Notes: generated by a model not told the origin, from the sequence alone. Shown: positions 27,908 through 37,520, counted from the stretch's first letter. The stretch is DNA of 64,000 nucleotides from UBA11996 sp964394975 (GCA_964394975.1 CAYMZR010000002.1:11395-75394), one strand, 5' to 3'. A program made the numbers and translations.

Positions 27908-28537
27908 CTACACCGCGCCTTTGGGCCAAGGTGGCTGAGGACGTTTGACTTCCCCTATATAGGACCTGCTTTCAAACAGACCAAGAAAATGTGTGAATGC
28001 ATCTAGCGATTCCTCTTCAGGCGGAATAAATGTTTTCAAATAGGCAGATTGCCCATTATCAAAAATAAAAGTTGGGGTTCCAAAGGCTCCATGAACCTCC
28101 GTTGCTTCGGTATGATCTCCCGCAATTATTTTTACTAACTCAGAATCCTTCATATCGGATTGAAACTTCTCAGCATCCAATCCACATTCTTCAGCTATTT
28201 GAACAAACAAAGATTCATCGTTAAGCGGAGCTCTATCCCCACCGTGCCTTGCAGTAAGAAGGGCAAGGAAAAATTTATCGAATAGCTCCGGACCTTGTCT
28301 TTTCGCTGCCTCACCTGCTATTGAGGCCATTAAAGACCTGGTTGTACTATAATCCTCTTCCTGCCAAACTCGCCAATCACCTGGATCTTTTGCGTTTATT
28401 TGTTGCAGTGAAAAATTCCTCCAATTAAGTTGAAGATTTTCACCATAATGTTCTTTGACTTTATCCAGCCACACGGCTGCATTGTAAACATAAGGTCAAG
28501 CAAAATCGAAAAATACGTCGAATTCCATTTTATCCAT
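27908..28537 (-). CDS. DsbA/FrnE-family thioredoxin-fold protein, candidate selenoprotein (in-frame TGA = Sec14)
   Basis: Reading from ATG 28537, with GGGAG about 7 bases upstream, gives MDKMEFDVFFDFA, then TGA (28498-28496), then PYVYNAAVWLDKV and an open frame to 27908: 209 residues. FrnE/HCCA-isomerase/DsbA-like proteins start with a beta strand ending D-x-x-C-P-W/Y, so the TGA stands exactly at the catalytic Cys. The rest is intact: a helical insertion and the cis-proline loop FGTPTF (P155). Sixteen bases after the TGA is a SECIS-like hairpin. Position 17, normally the second Cys, is Val; the only other Cys is C118. If TGA were a stop, the ORF would begin only at GTG 28474 and lack the first strand and the active site. 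Nonsense mutation or sequencing error is the alternative. The rnc gene follows. Confidence 0.82.
28466..28479 (-). promoter_or_regulatory. Candidate bacterial SECIS element
   Basis: On the minus strand, CAGCC-GTGT-GGCTG forms a perfect 5-bp stem with a 4-base loop whose first base is G. The stem starts 16 bases and the loop 21 bases after the TGA at 28498-28496. Published models of bacterial SECIS elements call for a short stem-loop inside the coding region just downstream of UGA, with the apical loop about 16-37 bases away and a G in the first two loop positions; this fits all of them. In the cell SelB would bind the loop. Confidence 0.75.
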
Positions 28538-28966
28538 GTGACTCTCCCGTTTTTGTAAGTACGCTATCGTTAGTTTACCGTAATTTATCAGCAATAATAA
28601 AACAATTTCTGAAAACTGATTTATTCCCCGATTTATTCAATGTTGTTGCTCTCCGAGTTGTTACACTTCGTTAACATGGACGCAATATGAAGGCAACAAA
28701 GCAATTAGATAATCGACGATCATTAAATCATTAATAGGGAGCACCAATAGTAAGCTCGGTCCAGCAATAATATACAGGAAAGTAGAAAAATACGAAGGAT
28801 TGCTAATATCGCAAGCGAGTCAGCAGAATTACTTAAATTAATGAATATTAATGGTTGTAAAATTTGTTTGACACTTTTTTCACAAATGATTACTCTTTAA
28901 TGCCTATATTTTGGCTATACACGAAGCAAAAACAACACACCAGAGCCCTCTAAAAAGGATTTCTGT
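28538..28966. other. Intergenic region between the selenoprotein candidate and glnA
   Basis: A 429-base AT-rich gap between divergent genes. It contains the glnA promoter near its right end and, on the minus strand at the left end, the ribosome site of the DsbA-family gene. I see no tRNA, no protein-coding frame of note and no strong hairpin. A 15-codon open frame starting at ATG 28687 has no support. Confidence 0.6.
28868..28896 (+). promoter_or_regulatory. Predicted glnA promoter
   Basis: A perfect TTGACA at 28868-28873 and TACTCT at 28891-28896 are 17 bases apart, with an AT-rich stretch upstream that could act as an UP element. The leader to the ATG at 28967 is about 63 bases. Confidence 0.65.
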
Positions 28967-30304
28967 ATGCTGGAAAGGAACGGTGAAGCAGTTGAATACG
29001 CTCTTAGAGAAGCGCGGGAAAATGACGTAAAATTCATCCGTCTCTGGTTCACCGACATTTTAGGCAGCATCAAAGGTTTCGCAATTACCGTTGAAGAACT
29101 CGAGAACGCTCTTACAAGAGGCATGGGCTTTGACGGGTCTGCCATCGAAGGATATGCGAGGGAGGATGAAAGAGACCTGTACGCGCTCCCCGACCCTACA
29201 ACCTTCAACATATTACCTTGGCGCCCAAAAACTAACGCCGTTGCAAGAATGTTCTGCGACATTGTCACACCTGATGAAAAGCCATTCGAAGGTGATCCTA
29301 GAAATGTGCTAAGAAGAAACTTGAAAAAAGCTTCAGATAAAGGTTATACCTATTATGTGGCTCCTGAGATTGAGTATTTTTATTTCAAAGACGAAAAAAG
29401 TACAGATTTTCTCGATTCCAGTGAATACTTTGACCAAATAACTCCTAATCCAGGAACTGACCTTAGAAGAGAGACCGTTCTCACCCTGGAAGAATTAGGT
29501 ATACCTGTTGAATCAAGCCACCATGAAGCAGCACCAAGTCAACACGAGATAGATTTGAGGCATACCGACGCGTTAACGATGGCCGATACTGTTATGACTT
29601 ACAAATTAGTTGTAAAAGAGATCGCCTCCAGCCATGGCTATTTCGCCTCCTTTATGCCGAAACCTGCCTCAGGGATAAATGGAAACGGAATGCACACACA
29701 AATGTCTCTGTCCAAAGGGGACGAAAACATTTTTTATGGAGAAAATGATCAACATCGTCTCTCGGACACGGGACGTCAATTCTGCGCAGGTCTGTTAAGG
29801 CACGCTAGAGAAATAACACTGGTTACCAACCAATGGGTGAATTCATATAAACGCCTGGTTCCAAGCTACGAGGCCCCGACCTACGTAACTTGGGCTGAAG
29901 TTAACAGGTCAGACTTAATCAGAATCCCATCATACAAGCCAGGGAGAGAATCCTCACGAAGAATAGAGTACAGAGCACCTGATCCTGCCTGCAATCCATA
30001 CCTTGCATTCAGCGTTATGCTATCTGCAGGATTGGAAGGAATAGAAAAGGAATACGAATTACCTCGGTCTCTAGAAAAAAGTGCTCATGATATGACAAGT
30101 TTTGAGCTTAAAGAGTTAGGCATAGAATCCTTACCAGGAAACCTTTGGGAAGCTATTCAAGTTACAGAACAAAGTGACTTAGTAAAAAAAGCTCTCGGGC
30201 AGGATGTTTTCAATAGTTTCATAGAAAATAAAAAGATTGAATGGGATAGATATAGCGGACAAATTTCACAATATGAATTAGACAGGTATTTACCCACCCT
30301 ATAA
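28967..30304 (+). CDS. glnA: Glutamine synthetase, type I
   Basis: Makes glutamine from glutamate, ammonia and ATP. The 445-residue protein has the beta-grasp start VKFIRLWFTDILGSIKG, GFDGSAIEGYAREDERD, the Glu ligands in YYVAPEIEYF, the ATP site KPASGINGNGMHTQMSL, and RIPSYKP. The length and the C-terminal segment without the adenylylated-tyrosine context suggest the GSI-alpha form, controlled by feedback rather than adenylylation. AAGGA precedes the ATG. gltB follows after 22 bases, giving a complete GS-GOGAT unit. Confidence 0.96.
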   Translation: MLERNGEAVEYALREARENDVKFIRLWFTDILGSIKGFAITVEELENALTRGMGFDGSAIEGYAREDERDLYALPDPTTFNILPWRPKTNAVARMFCDIVTPDEKPFEGDPRNVLRRNLKKASDKGYTYYVAPEIEYFYFKDEKSTDFLDSSEYFDQITPNPGTDLRRETVLTLEELGIPVESSHHEAAPSQHEIDLRHTDALTMADTVMTYKLVVKEIASSHGYFASFMPKPASGINGNGMHTQMSLSKGDENIFYGENDQHRLSDTGRQFCAGLLRHAREITLVTNQWVNSYKRLVPSYEAPTYVTWAEVNRSDLIRIPSYKPGRESSRRIEYRAPDPACNPYLAFSVMLSAGLEGIEKEYELPRSLEKSAHDMTSFELKELGIESLPGNLWEAIQVTEQSDLVKKALGQDVFNSFIENKKIEWDRYSGQISQYELDRYLPTL

Positions 30305-30326
30305 CGGAGTTTGAAATAGAATCCAA

Positions 30327-33300
30327 ATGAAAAGACCGTATCAACACCCAGATTTACAGCGACCTACGAAACAAGGGCTTTATGATCCGGCTTTCGAACA
30401 CGATGCCTGTGGTGTGGCAATGGTAGCCAATATAAAAGGCGTAAAATCACACCAAATCGTAAAACAAGGCCTTGAAGCATTAACCAATTTAGAGCACAGG
30501 GGAGCTGCTGGTGCTGATCCTGAGACAGGAGATGGGGCTGGAATCTTGGTCCAAATTCCAGATGATTTCTTTAGATCGCAATCAGAGATCTGGGATACCA
30601 CCTTACCAAAACAAGGAAAATATGGCGTAGGAATGACCTTCTTACCGATGGACACTGAAGTATCAAGTGAATGTAAACAAATAATAGAAAAATGTGTCTC
30701 TGAAGAAAATATGGAATTGCTGCGATGGCGAACAGTTCCCGTCGACACCATCAAAATCGGAGTCTTAGCTAATCAATCTATACCAAGAATTGAACAGTTT
30801 TTTGTCCAGCCGGTAAATCAAACTGACGAACAAGCCTTTGAAATAAATTTATTCATTCTGAGACGTTCTATTGAGAAGGCAATAGCTGAAGTTATCTCTC
30901 CTGACTATGAGGAAGATTTCTATATCTGCTCATTGTCATGCAACAAAGTAGTATACAAAGGGCTTGTAATGGCCCATCAACTAGAAGGGTTTTATCCTGA
31001 TTTGGTGGACGCCAACTTCAAGACTTCTTTCTCATTAGTGCACTCAAGGTTTAGTACCAATACTCTAGGCACTTGGAAACTTGCACATCCATACAGATAT
31101 GTAATCCACAACGGCGAAATCAATACTCATAGAGGAAACGTCAATTGGATGTCTTCTAGAGAAAAAGTTTTCCAATCCGATGATATGGGAGATGGTATAG
31201 AAAAAATTACCCCCTTAATTCGACCAGATCAGAGTGATACAGCATCTCTCGACAATGCCCTAGAACTACTGCTGTCGACTGGTAGATCAATAGAACACGC
31301 GATGATGATGTTGATACCAGAGGCATGGGGCGATCACATACCAATGGACCAGACCAAAAAGGATTTCTATGAGTATCATGCCAGCATGATGGAGCCTTGG
31401 GATGGTCCTGCCCTGGTAATTGGTACGGACGGTACAAAGGTATGCGCCGTTCTAGACAGAAATGGTCTGAGGCCCTGCAGATATTTGGTCACGGCTGATG
31501 ATTTATTGGTGATGGGTTCTGAGACAGGCATAATCGACATACCCGCAGAAAAAGTGCTCTTTAAAGAAAGAATCTACCCTGGACGAATGTTTTTACTGGA
31601 TACAGAAAAAGGGGAAATAATTAATGACTCAGAGTTGAAAAGGAACCTCTCCAAACAAAAGCCTTATGGGGAATGGTTGAAAACCAATCGAGTGTTTTTA
31701 GACGACCTGCCGACCGGTCCGGTTTTGCCGACTAATGATCATGAAACCCTTAAAAACAAACAAAACACTTTTGGATACACTTTGGAAGATTTCCGGATAA
31801 TTATGGAACCAATGGCTAGTAATGCTTATGAACCTACAGGTTCCATGGGTAATGATGTCCCACTAGCGTTTCTTTCAGACAAAAACCCTATTCTATTCAA
31901 TTATTTCAAACAACTTTTTGCCCAAGTGAGCAACCCTCCGTTAGATGCAATTAGAGAGGAGTTGGTCACTTCGCTTAGAGCAACCATTGGTGAAGAAAGA
32001 AATCTGTTTACAGAAACTCCGGAACATTGCCGGCAAATAACCTTAAAAAGACCCATTATAGACAATGAGGAGCTTTCCAAAATACGGGCTTGCACTCTCG
32101 ATGGTCTAAATTCTGTCACGATAGACATGGTTTTTGACCCAAACGATGACAACGGTCTAAAAAAAGCAATGGATGCAGTGCAAGCGCAATCTTCAGCAGC
32201 AATTCAAAATGGTGCCAATATCATCATTTTATCCGACAGAGAAATTAACGAAGAAAAAGCGCCAATACCAAGTCTTTTAGCAACATCAGGCGTTCACCAT
32301 CATTTGATAAAAGAAGGAATTCGTAGCAAGGTTGGCCTCGTAGTGGAAACCGGAGAGGCGCGAGAAGTAACACATTTCGGATTACTTATTGGGTTTGGTG
32401 CAGGAGCCATTAACCCATATCTAGCATTTGAAACTATCTCCGACCAGATAAATAACGAAGAATACCTAATTGATATAAGCCCTGAAAAAGCAGTCGACAA
32501 TTTTCTCGCCGCATCTCAAAAGGGTGTCTTGAAAATAATGTCTAAAATGGGAATTTCCACTATACAAAGTTACAGGGGGGCTCAAATTTTTGAAGCTGTT
32601 GGCTTAAACCAACAAACCGTTGAAGAATACTTCACTGGCACCCCTTCCAGAGTTGGTGGAATAGGGATCAAAGAACTTCAAACAGAAGCTGTAAACCGAC
32701 ATACAGTGGGTTTTGGAAATACCAAATCTGAAAGGAACCTTGAAGCCGCCTTAGAAATAGATCCTGGAGGGCAGTATCAGTGGAGACGAGATGGTGAATT
32801 TCACATGTGGAATCCGACCACAATATCCTCCTTGCAACACGCTGTTAAGACCAATAGTTGGAATTCATATGAAGAATTTGCTGAACACGTAGATGATGAG
32901 AGCATAAGATTAAGCACCATTAGAGGTCTTTTAGATTTTAAATACGCCCAAGACTCCATCTCGATTGAGGAAGTAGAAGATGCATCAGAAATAGTGAAAC
33001 GGTTTGCTACAGGCGCAATTTCATTGGGATCTATAAGTAGAGAAGCCCATGAAACTATGGCTATTGCGATGAACCGAATTCAAGCGAGAAGCAATACAGG
33101 GGAAGGTGGAGAGGACTCCACCCGATACATCCTTGACGATAACGGCGACTCCCGAAATAGCGCTGTAAAACAGGTCGCATCAGGCCGATTCGGCGTAACC
33201 ATAAATTATTTGTCAAATGCAAAAGATCTACAAATTAAGATGGCTCAAGGTGCAAAGCCGGGTGAAGGTGGACAGTTACCTGGACACAAAGTAGACGATT

Positions 33301-34871
33301 ATATTGGTGGAGTAAGGAATTCGACGCCAGGGGTGGAGCTCATATCACCTCCCCCTCACCATGATATTTACTCAATAGAAGACCTTGCTCAACTTATCCA
33401 TGATCTTAAAAATTCAAACCCCGAAGCTCGTATCCATGTAAAACTTGTGGCGGAGTCAGGAGTCGGAACGATTGCCGCGGGAGTTTCAAAAGGCCATGGT
33501 GATGTAGTCCTAATAAGTGGCCACAGCGGGGGTACTGGTGCATCTCCAGAATCCTCAATTAAGCATGCAGGATTGCCATGGGAGTTGGGGGTAGCAGAAA
33601 CGCAACAGGTCCTAGTGATGAACGATTTGAGAGGCAGGATAGTTGTCCAAACAGATGGTCAAATAAAAACGGGACGAGATGTGGCCATAGCGTGCCTACT
33701 AGGTGCGGAAGAATTTGGTCTTGCCACAGGACCTTTAATTTCGATGGGATGCATAATGCTAAGAAAATGCCATCTGAATACCTGTTCAGTTGGAATTGCT
33801 ACTCAGGACCCAGAACTTCGTAAGAAATTTGCCGGTCAGCCTGAACACGTTATCAACTACTTTTTCTTCATTGCTGAACACTTAAGACAAATAATGGCAG
33901 ATCTAGGGTTAAGAACTGTAAACGAGATGGTTGGAAGGGTGGATTTATTGGATTCCAAAGCAGCGATTGATCATTGGAAAACCAACGGATTGGATTGGTC
34001 CCACTTGCTTCACATGCCTGCAGTTCCAAAAGGAGTGGCTAGGTATTGCATTACAGATCAAGACCATGGGCTGGAGAAGGCACTAGATAACACTTTGATA
34101 AAAGAAGCCGATGAAGCTTTAAAAAATGCATCTAAAGTTACGATCAGCAAAAGCATAAACAATTCCCATAGAACTGTAGGGACTACTTTGAGTCACAAAA
34201 TTGCGAAAGAATATGGTGAAGATGGTCTGCCAAATGAAACTATAAATTTGGATTTTGAAGGTTCAGGGGGACAGAGTTTTGCGGCTTTCCTTAGTAAAGG
34301 TATATCCATACATTTAAAGGGAGATGCAAACGACTATTTTTGCAAAGGCCTTTCTGGAGGCCACGTCACTATAGAACCTCCAAATGCTTCAAAATTCATT
34401 CCTGAAGAAAACATAATTATTGGGAATGTCGCATTGTATGGAGCAACTGGAGGGCAAGTTTTCATAAGAGGGATAGCTGGTGAAAGATTTGCCGTCAGAA
34501 ATAGTGGAGCAGAAACGGTTGTAGAAGGTGTGGGAGACCACGGCTGCGAGTATATGACAAGAGGCAAGGTAGTGGTATTAGGGCCTACGGGAAGAAATTT
34601 TGCAGCTGGTATGAGTGGCGGAGAAGCGTATGTGCTCGATGAGGCGGGAAATTTTGAGTCTCTCTGCAATAAAGGGTTGGTAGATTTAGATCCAGTAACA
34701 GCAGAAGATGACATAGCCAATTTAAAGAGACTTATAGAAAAACATAAAAATCAAACAGGTAGCCAAAATGCTATCCGTATATTAAAAAACTGGGATGAAA
34801 GTTTGGGCAAATTCGTGAAAGTAATGCCAAGAGATTACAAACGCGTTCTCGCAGAAAAAAATAAATTATAA
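30327..34871 (+). CDS. gltB: Glutamate synthase large subunit
   Basis: Transfers the amide of glutamine to 2-oxoglutarate. The 1514-residue protein has the four GOGAT domains. The class II glutaminase should start at C28 after removal of a 27-residue propeptide (FEHDACGVAMVANIKG). The central domain and the FMN-binding synthase barrel follow (MAQGAKPGEGGQLPG, GTGASPESSIKHAGLPWELG). A 3Fe-4S cysteine cluster lies in GCIMLRKCHLNTC, and the C-terminal GXGXG beta-helix ends the chain. It lies between glnA and gltD in one operon. Confidence 0.96.
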   Translation: MKRPYQHPDLQRPTKQGLYDPAFEHDACGVAMVANIKGVKSHQIVKQGLEALTNLEHRGAAGADPETGDGAGILVQIPDDFFRSQSEIWDTTLPKQGKYGVGMTFLPMDTEVSSECKQIIEKCVSEENMELLRWRTVPVDTIKIGVLANQSIPRIEQFFVQPVNQTDEQAFEINLFILRRSIEKAIAEVISPDYEEDFYICSLSCNKVVYKGLVMAHQLEGFYPDLVDANFKTSFSLVHSRFSTNTLGTWKLAHPYRYVIHNGEINTHRGNVNWMSSREKVFQSDDMGDGIEKITPLIRPDQSDTASLDNALELLLSTGRSIEHAMMMLIPEAWGDHIPMDQTKKDFYEYHASMMEPWDGPALVIGTDGTKVCAVLDRNGLRPCRYLVTADDLLVMGSETGIIDIPAEKVLFKERIYPGRMFLLDTEKGEIINDSELKRNLSKQKPYGEWLKTNRVFLDDLPTGPVLPTNDHETLKNKQNTFGYTLEDFRIIMEPMASNAYEPTGSMGNDVPLAFLSDKNPILFNYFKQLFAQVSNPPLDAIREELVTSLRATIGEERNLFTETPEHCRQITLKRPIIDNEELSKIRACTLDGLNSVTIDMVFDPNDDNGLKKAMDAVQAQSSAAIQNGANIIILSDREINEEKAPIPSLLATSGVHHHLIKEGIRSKVGLVVETGEAREVTHFGLLIGFGAGAINPYLAFETISDQINNEEYLIDISPEKAVDNFLAASQKGVLKIMSKMGISTIQSYRGAQIFEAVGLNQQTVEEYFTGTPSRVGGIGIKELQTEAVNRHTVGFGNTKSERNLEAALEIDPGGQYQWRRDGEFHMWNPTTISSLQHAVKTNSWNSYEEFAEHVDDESIRLSTIRGLLDFKYAQDSISIEEVEDASEIVKRFATGAISLGSISREAHETMAIAMNRIQARSNTGEGGEDSTRYILDDNGDSRNSAVKQVASGRFGVTINYLSNAKDLQIKMAQGAKPGEGGQLPGHKVDDYIGGVRNSTPGVELISPPPHHDIYSIEDLAQLIHDLKNSNPEARIHVKLVAESGVGTIAAGVSKGHGDVVLISGHSGGTGASPESSIKHAGLPWELGVAETQQVLVMNDLRGRIVVQTDGQIKTGRDVAIACLLGAEEFGLATGPLISMGCIMLRKCHLNTCSVGIATQDPELRKKFAGQPEHVINYFFFIAEHLRQIMADLGLRTVNEMVGRVDLLDSKAAIDHWKTNGLDWSHLLHMPAVPKGVARYCITDQDHGLEKALDNTLIKEADEALKNASKVTISKSINNSHRTVGTTLSHKIAKEYGEDGLPNETINLDFEGSGGQSFAAFLSKGISIHLKGDANDYFCKGLSGGHVTIEPPNASKFIPEENIIIGNVALYGATGGQVFIRGIAGERFAVRNSGAETVVEGVGDHGCEYMTRGKVVVLGPTGRNFAAGMSGGEAYVLDEAGNFESLCNKGLVDLDPVTAEDDIANLKRLIEKHKNQTGSQNAIRILKNWDESLGKFVKVMPRDYKRVLAEKNKL

Positions 34872-34890
34872 AACAGGGCAATATTAGTTA

Positions 34891-36348
34891 ATGGGTAAAC
34901 CAACAGGTTTCAAAGAATTCAAGAGGTCAACACCAGATCGGTTTCCTATATCTCTTAGATTGGGCAACTATGACGAATTTTATAAAGAATGGGACGAAAA
35001 AGATGCCCAGGACCAGGGAAGCAGGTGTATGAACTGCGCAGTACCTTTTTGCATGGGAGGGTGCCCTCTCGGAAACATCATCCCGGATTTTAATGACCTC
35101 GTATATAAAGGGAAATGGGAAGAAGCACTAAAAGAGCTGCATTCTACGAACAACTTTCCCGATTTTACGGGCAGAATATGCCCTGCACCTTGCGAGGCAT
35201 CATGTGTGCTTAACATAAACGAAGATCCAGTAACCATCGAGTATATTGAAAAAGAAATCGTAGACAGAGGATGGCGGGAAGGTTGGATAAGTTCCTCTCC
35301 ACCTAAAATACGTACAGGCAAGATGGTAGCGGTAGTGGGGTCCGGTCCCGCTGGTTTGGCTTCAGCCCAACAACTAAACAGAGCAGGGCATCAGGTTACT
35401 GTATATGAAAAAAATGACAGAATTGGCGGTCTTCTAAGACTAGGAATTCCAGATTTCAAATTAGAGAAGAAAGTCGTGCAAAGACGAGTGGACCAGATGG
35501 AAGCAGAAGGAATCACATTCATCACCAATGCCTACATTGGAAGAGATATTCCAATAAAACGTTTGATTGACGAAAATGACGCAGTGATACTCACGGGAGG
35601 ATCAACTATTCCGAGAAATCTGCCCGTGGCTGGAAGAGATCTGAATGGCGTTCATTTCGCGATGGACTTTCTAACTCAGCAAAATAAGATCAACAGTGGA
35701 GGCAACGTTGCCCCATCAGAAAGAATATCCGCCGAAGGAAAAAGAGTGGTGATACTTGGTGGAGGAGATACAGGTTCAGATTGTCTCGGCACGGCCCATC
35801 GCCAAGGAGCCGAAATAGTCCACCAACTTGAATTATTACCCCAGCCTCCGTTGGAAAGACAAGATGAGGACATGTGGCCCAATTGGCCCATGACTTTAAG
35901 AACTTCTTCATCTCACGAAGAAGGAGGGCACAGAGATTACAACATTCTTACAAAAAAATTTTCCGGTGAAAATGGCCAATTAAAAAAATTACATGGGGTC
36001 AGGTTGGAATGGGGAGACCCAGACGAGAGTGGTCGCCCGAAAATGATTGAAACTGACGGAAGTGAATTCGAGCTAGAAGCCGATCTTGTACTTTTAGCCA
36101 TGGGATTTTTACATCCAGAACATGATGGAATGCTAGCTGACGCTGGAATCGAATTAGACGGTCGTGGGAATGTGGGTACTGACGAAAACAAAATGACAAA
36201 CATCCCTGGTGTTTTTGCTGCTGGAGATATGTCCAGAGGCCAATCATTGGTGGTCTGGGCTCTAGCCGAAGGACGGGAAGCCGCGCGTGGGGTAGACCAG
36301 TACTTGATGGGATCATCCACATTACCTAGGTCAGCCAGTACTTATTAG
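34891..36348 (+). CDS. gltD: Glutamate synthase small subunit
   Basis: FAD-containing subunit that takes electrons from NAD(P)H for GltB. The 485-residue protein has two N-terminal 4Fe-4S cysteine groups (RCMNCAVPFCMGGCPLGN and CPAPCEASC), an FAD motif GSGPAGLASAQQL, an NAD(P) motif GGGDTGSDC, and the closing FAD motif FAAGDMSRGQSLVVWA. Twenty bases after gltB and in the same frame of use, it completes the GOGAT heterodimer. Confidence 0.95.
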   Translation: MGKPTGFKEFKRSTPDRFPISLRLGNYDEFYKEWDEKDAQDQGSRCMNCAVPFCMGGCPLGNIIPDFNDLVYKGKWEEALKELHSTNNFPDFTGRICPAPCEASCVLNINEDPVTIEYIEKEIVDRGWREGWISSSPPKIRTGKMVAVVGSGPAGLASAQQLNRAGHQVTVYEKNDRIGGLLRLGIPDFKLEKKVVQRRVDQMEAEGITFITNAYIGRDIPIKRLIDENDAVILTGGSTIPRNLPVAGRDLNGVHFAMDFLTQQNKINSGGNVAPSERISAEGKRVVILGGGDTGSDCLGTAHRQGAEIVHQLELLPQPPLERQDEDMWPNWPMTLRTSSSHEEGGHRDYNILTKKFSGENGQLKKLHGVRLEWGDPDESGRPKMIETDGSEFELEADLVLLAMGFLHPEHDGMLADAGIELDGRGNVGTDENKMTNIPGVFAAGDMSRGQSLVVWALAEGREAARGVDQYLMGSSTLPRSASTY

Positions 36349-36429
36349 TTCCTTCTTAAGAAACAAACTCACAGAAATATCAATCAAAAAATCGAGGTGA
36401 CACGAATTACTCAAAATCAGGAGGATACT

Positions 36430-37443
36430 ATGAGTAAATTAAAGGTAGCTATGATATCCAGAAGTACGCCGGAAACAGGTCTGGTAGAACAACAGCTGGA
36501 AGGAATTGATTGTGAATTTGACAGTTATGTTTGTCAAAGTGAAGGTGAAACGATAGAGGCTGTGAAAGGGGCTGATGTAATAATCAATCAAGGGGTCCCA
36601 ATGCCTAACACAGTGATAGATGAAATAGATTCCGCACAAGCAATTGTCAGTTTCGGACATGGCTTTAACCATATCGATCATGAGTCAGCTACTGAAAATT
36701 CAGTTATGGTGGTAAATACGGCAGGTTTTTGCACAGAAGAAGTTTCAAACCACGCGATAATGTTCATATTGTCTTGTGCAAAAAAACTTACCCTACTCAA
36801 TGACCTAACAAAAGCTGGTAAATGGGGTTCTGAAACTGGGCCTGTTATTTCTAATATGGTGCCCATTACAGACCAAACGCTTGGCCTTGTATCTTTAGGT
36901 AACATAGGACGAGCCGTTGCCAGAAAAGCGCAGGCTCTAGGTATGGATGTTATCGCATACGACCCCTATGTCCAACCTTGGATCGCAAAAGAATACCGTG
37001 TGGAATTAGTCAGTTCTCTCAAAGAACTTGCATCAAGATCCGATTTCGTTTCCATGCACACCCCATTGAACAATCAAACTAGGCATTTAGTAGGGGCCGA
37101 CTTTTTCTCGGCCATGAAACCAACCGCCTATTTCATAAATACCTGCAGAGGAAGTACTGTTGACGAAGAAGCTTTAATAAAGGCACTGGAAAATAACCAA
37201 TTTGCGGGAGCCGGCCTAGATGTTTTTGATATTGAACCAACGACAGATAATCCATTATTTCATATGGACAATGTTATGGTTACACCACACTCAGCCGGGA
37301 CGTCAAACAGGGCGATAGTTGCGTCTCAAATACAGGTCGGCCAAGAGGCCGCTCGACTGCTGAAAGGATCTTGGCCTATGTCGTTAGTTAATCCTGAAGT
37401 GAGATCTAGTATTGACATTCGGTCTCTCGCCACTAGAGACTAA
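36430..37443 (+). CDS. D-isomer-specific 2-hydroxyacid dehydrogenase
   Basis: A 337-residue NAD(P)-dependent dehydrogenase of the phosphoglycerate/glyoxylate/hydroxypyruvate reductase family. It has the nucleotide motif GLVSLGNIGRAVARKA, the catalytic Arg in NTCRGSTVDEEAL, Glu in DVFDIEPT and His in VTPHSAGTSNRA. The ACT domain of long PGDH forms is absent. ATG 36430 has AGGAGG ideally placed; a GTG 33 bases earlier is rejected. The substrate is not certain. A long perfect hairpin follows the stop. Confidence 0.85.
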   Translation: MSKLKVAMISRSTPETGLVEQQLEGIDCEFDSYVCQSEGETIEAVKGADVIINQGVPMPNTVIDEIDSAQAIVSFGHGFNHIDHESATENSVMVVNTAGFCTEEVSNHAIMFILSCAKKLTLLNDLTKAGKWGSETGPVISNMVPITDQTLGLVSLGNIGRAVARKAQALGMDVIAYDPYVQPWIAKEYRVELVSSLKELASRSDFVSMHTPLNNQTRHLVGADFFSAMKPTAYFINTCRGSTVDEEALIKALENNQFAGAGLDVFDIEPTTDNPLFHMDNVMVTPHSAGTSNRAIVASQIQVGQEAARLLKGSWPMSLVNPEVRSSIDIRSLATRD

Positions 37444-37448
37444 ATGCA

Positions 37449-37515
37449 TAACTTGGCTGCCTACATTTACGGAACCGCATTCCGTCGGGTTCCGTAAATG
37501 TAGGCAGCCAAGTTA
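37449..37515. repeat. 28-bp perfect inverted repeat between convergent genes
   Basis: Bases 37449-37476 pair without mismatch with 37488-37515 around an 11-base loop (GCATTCCGTCG). The arm begins TAACTTGGCTGCC and ends with GGAACC next to the loop. It fills the gap between the dehydrogenase stop (37443) and the MDR gene stop (37521). Neither side has a clear U tract. It may be a bidirectional transcription barrier or a small mobile hairpin. Confidence 0.9.
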
Positions 37516-37520
37516 CCAAT

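Noticed and set aside
28474..28474. GTG as the start of the DsbA-family gene
   Set aside because: It would drop the first beta strand and active site, lies inside the candidate SECIS loop and has no ribosome site, while ATG 28537 has one.
27908..28537. Genome-wide TGA reassignment as explanation of the in-frame TGA
   Set aside because: Many other genes here end in TGA (for example at 3354, 4071 and 50390), so TGA is a normal stop in this genome.
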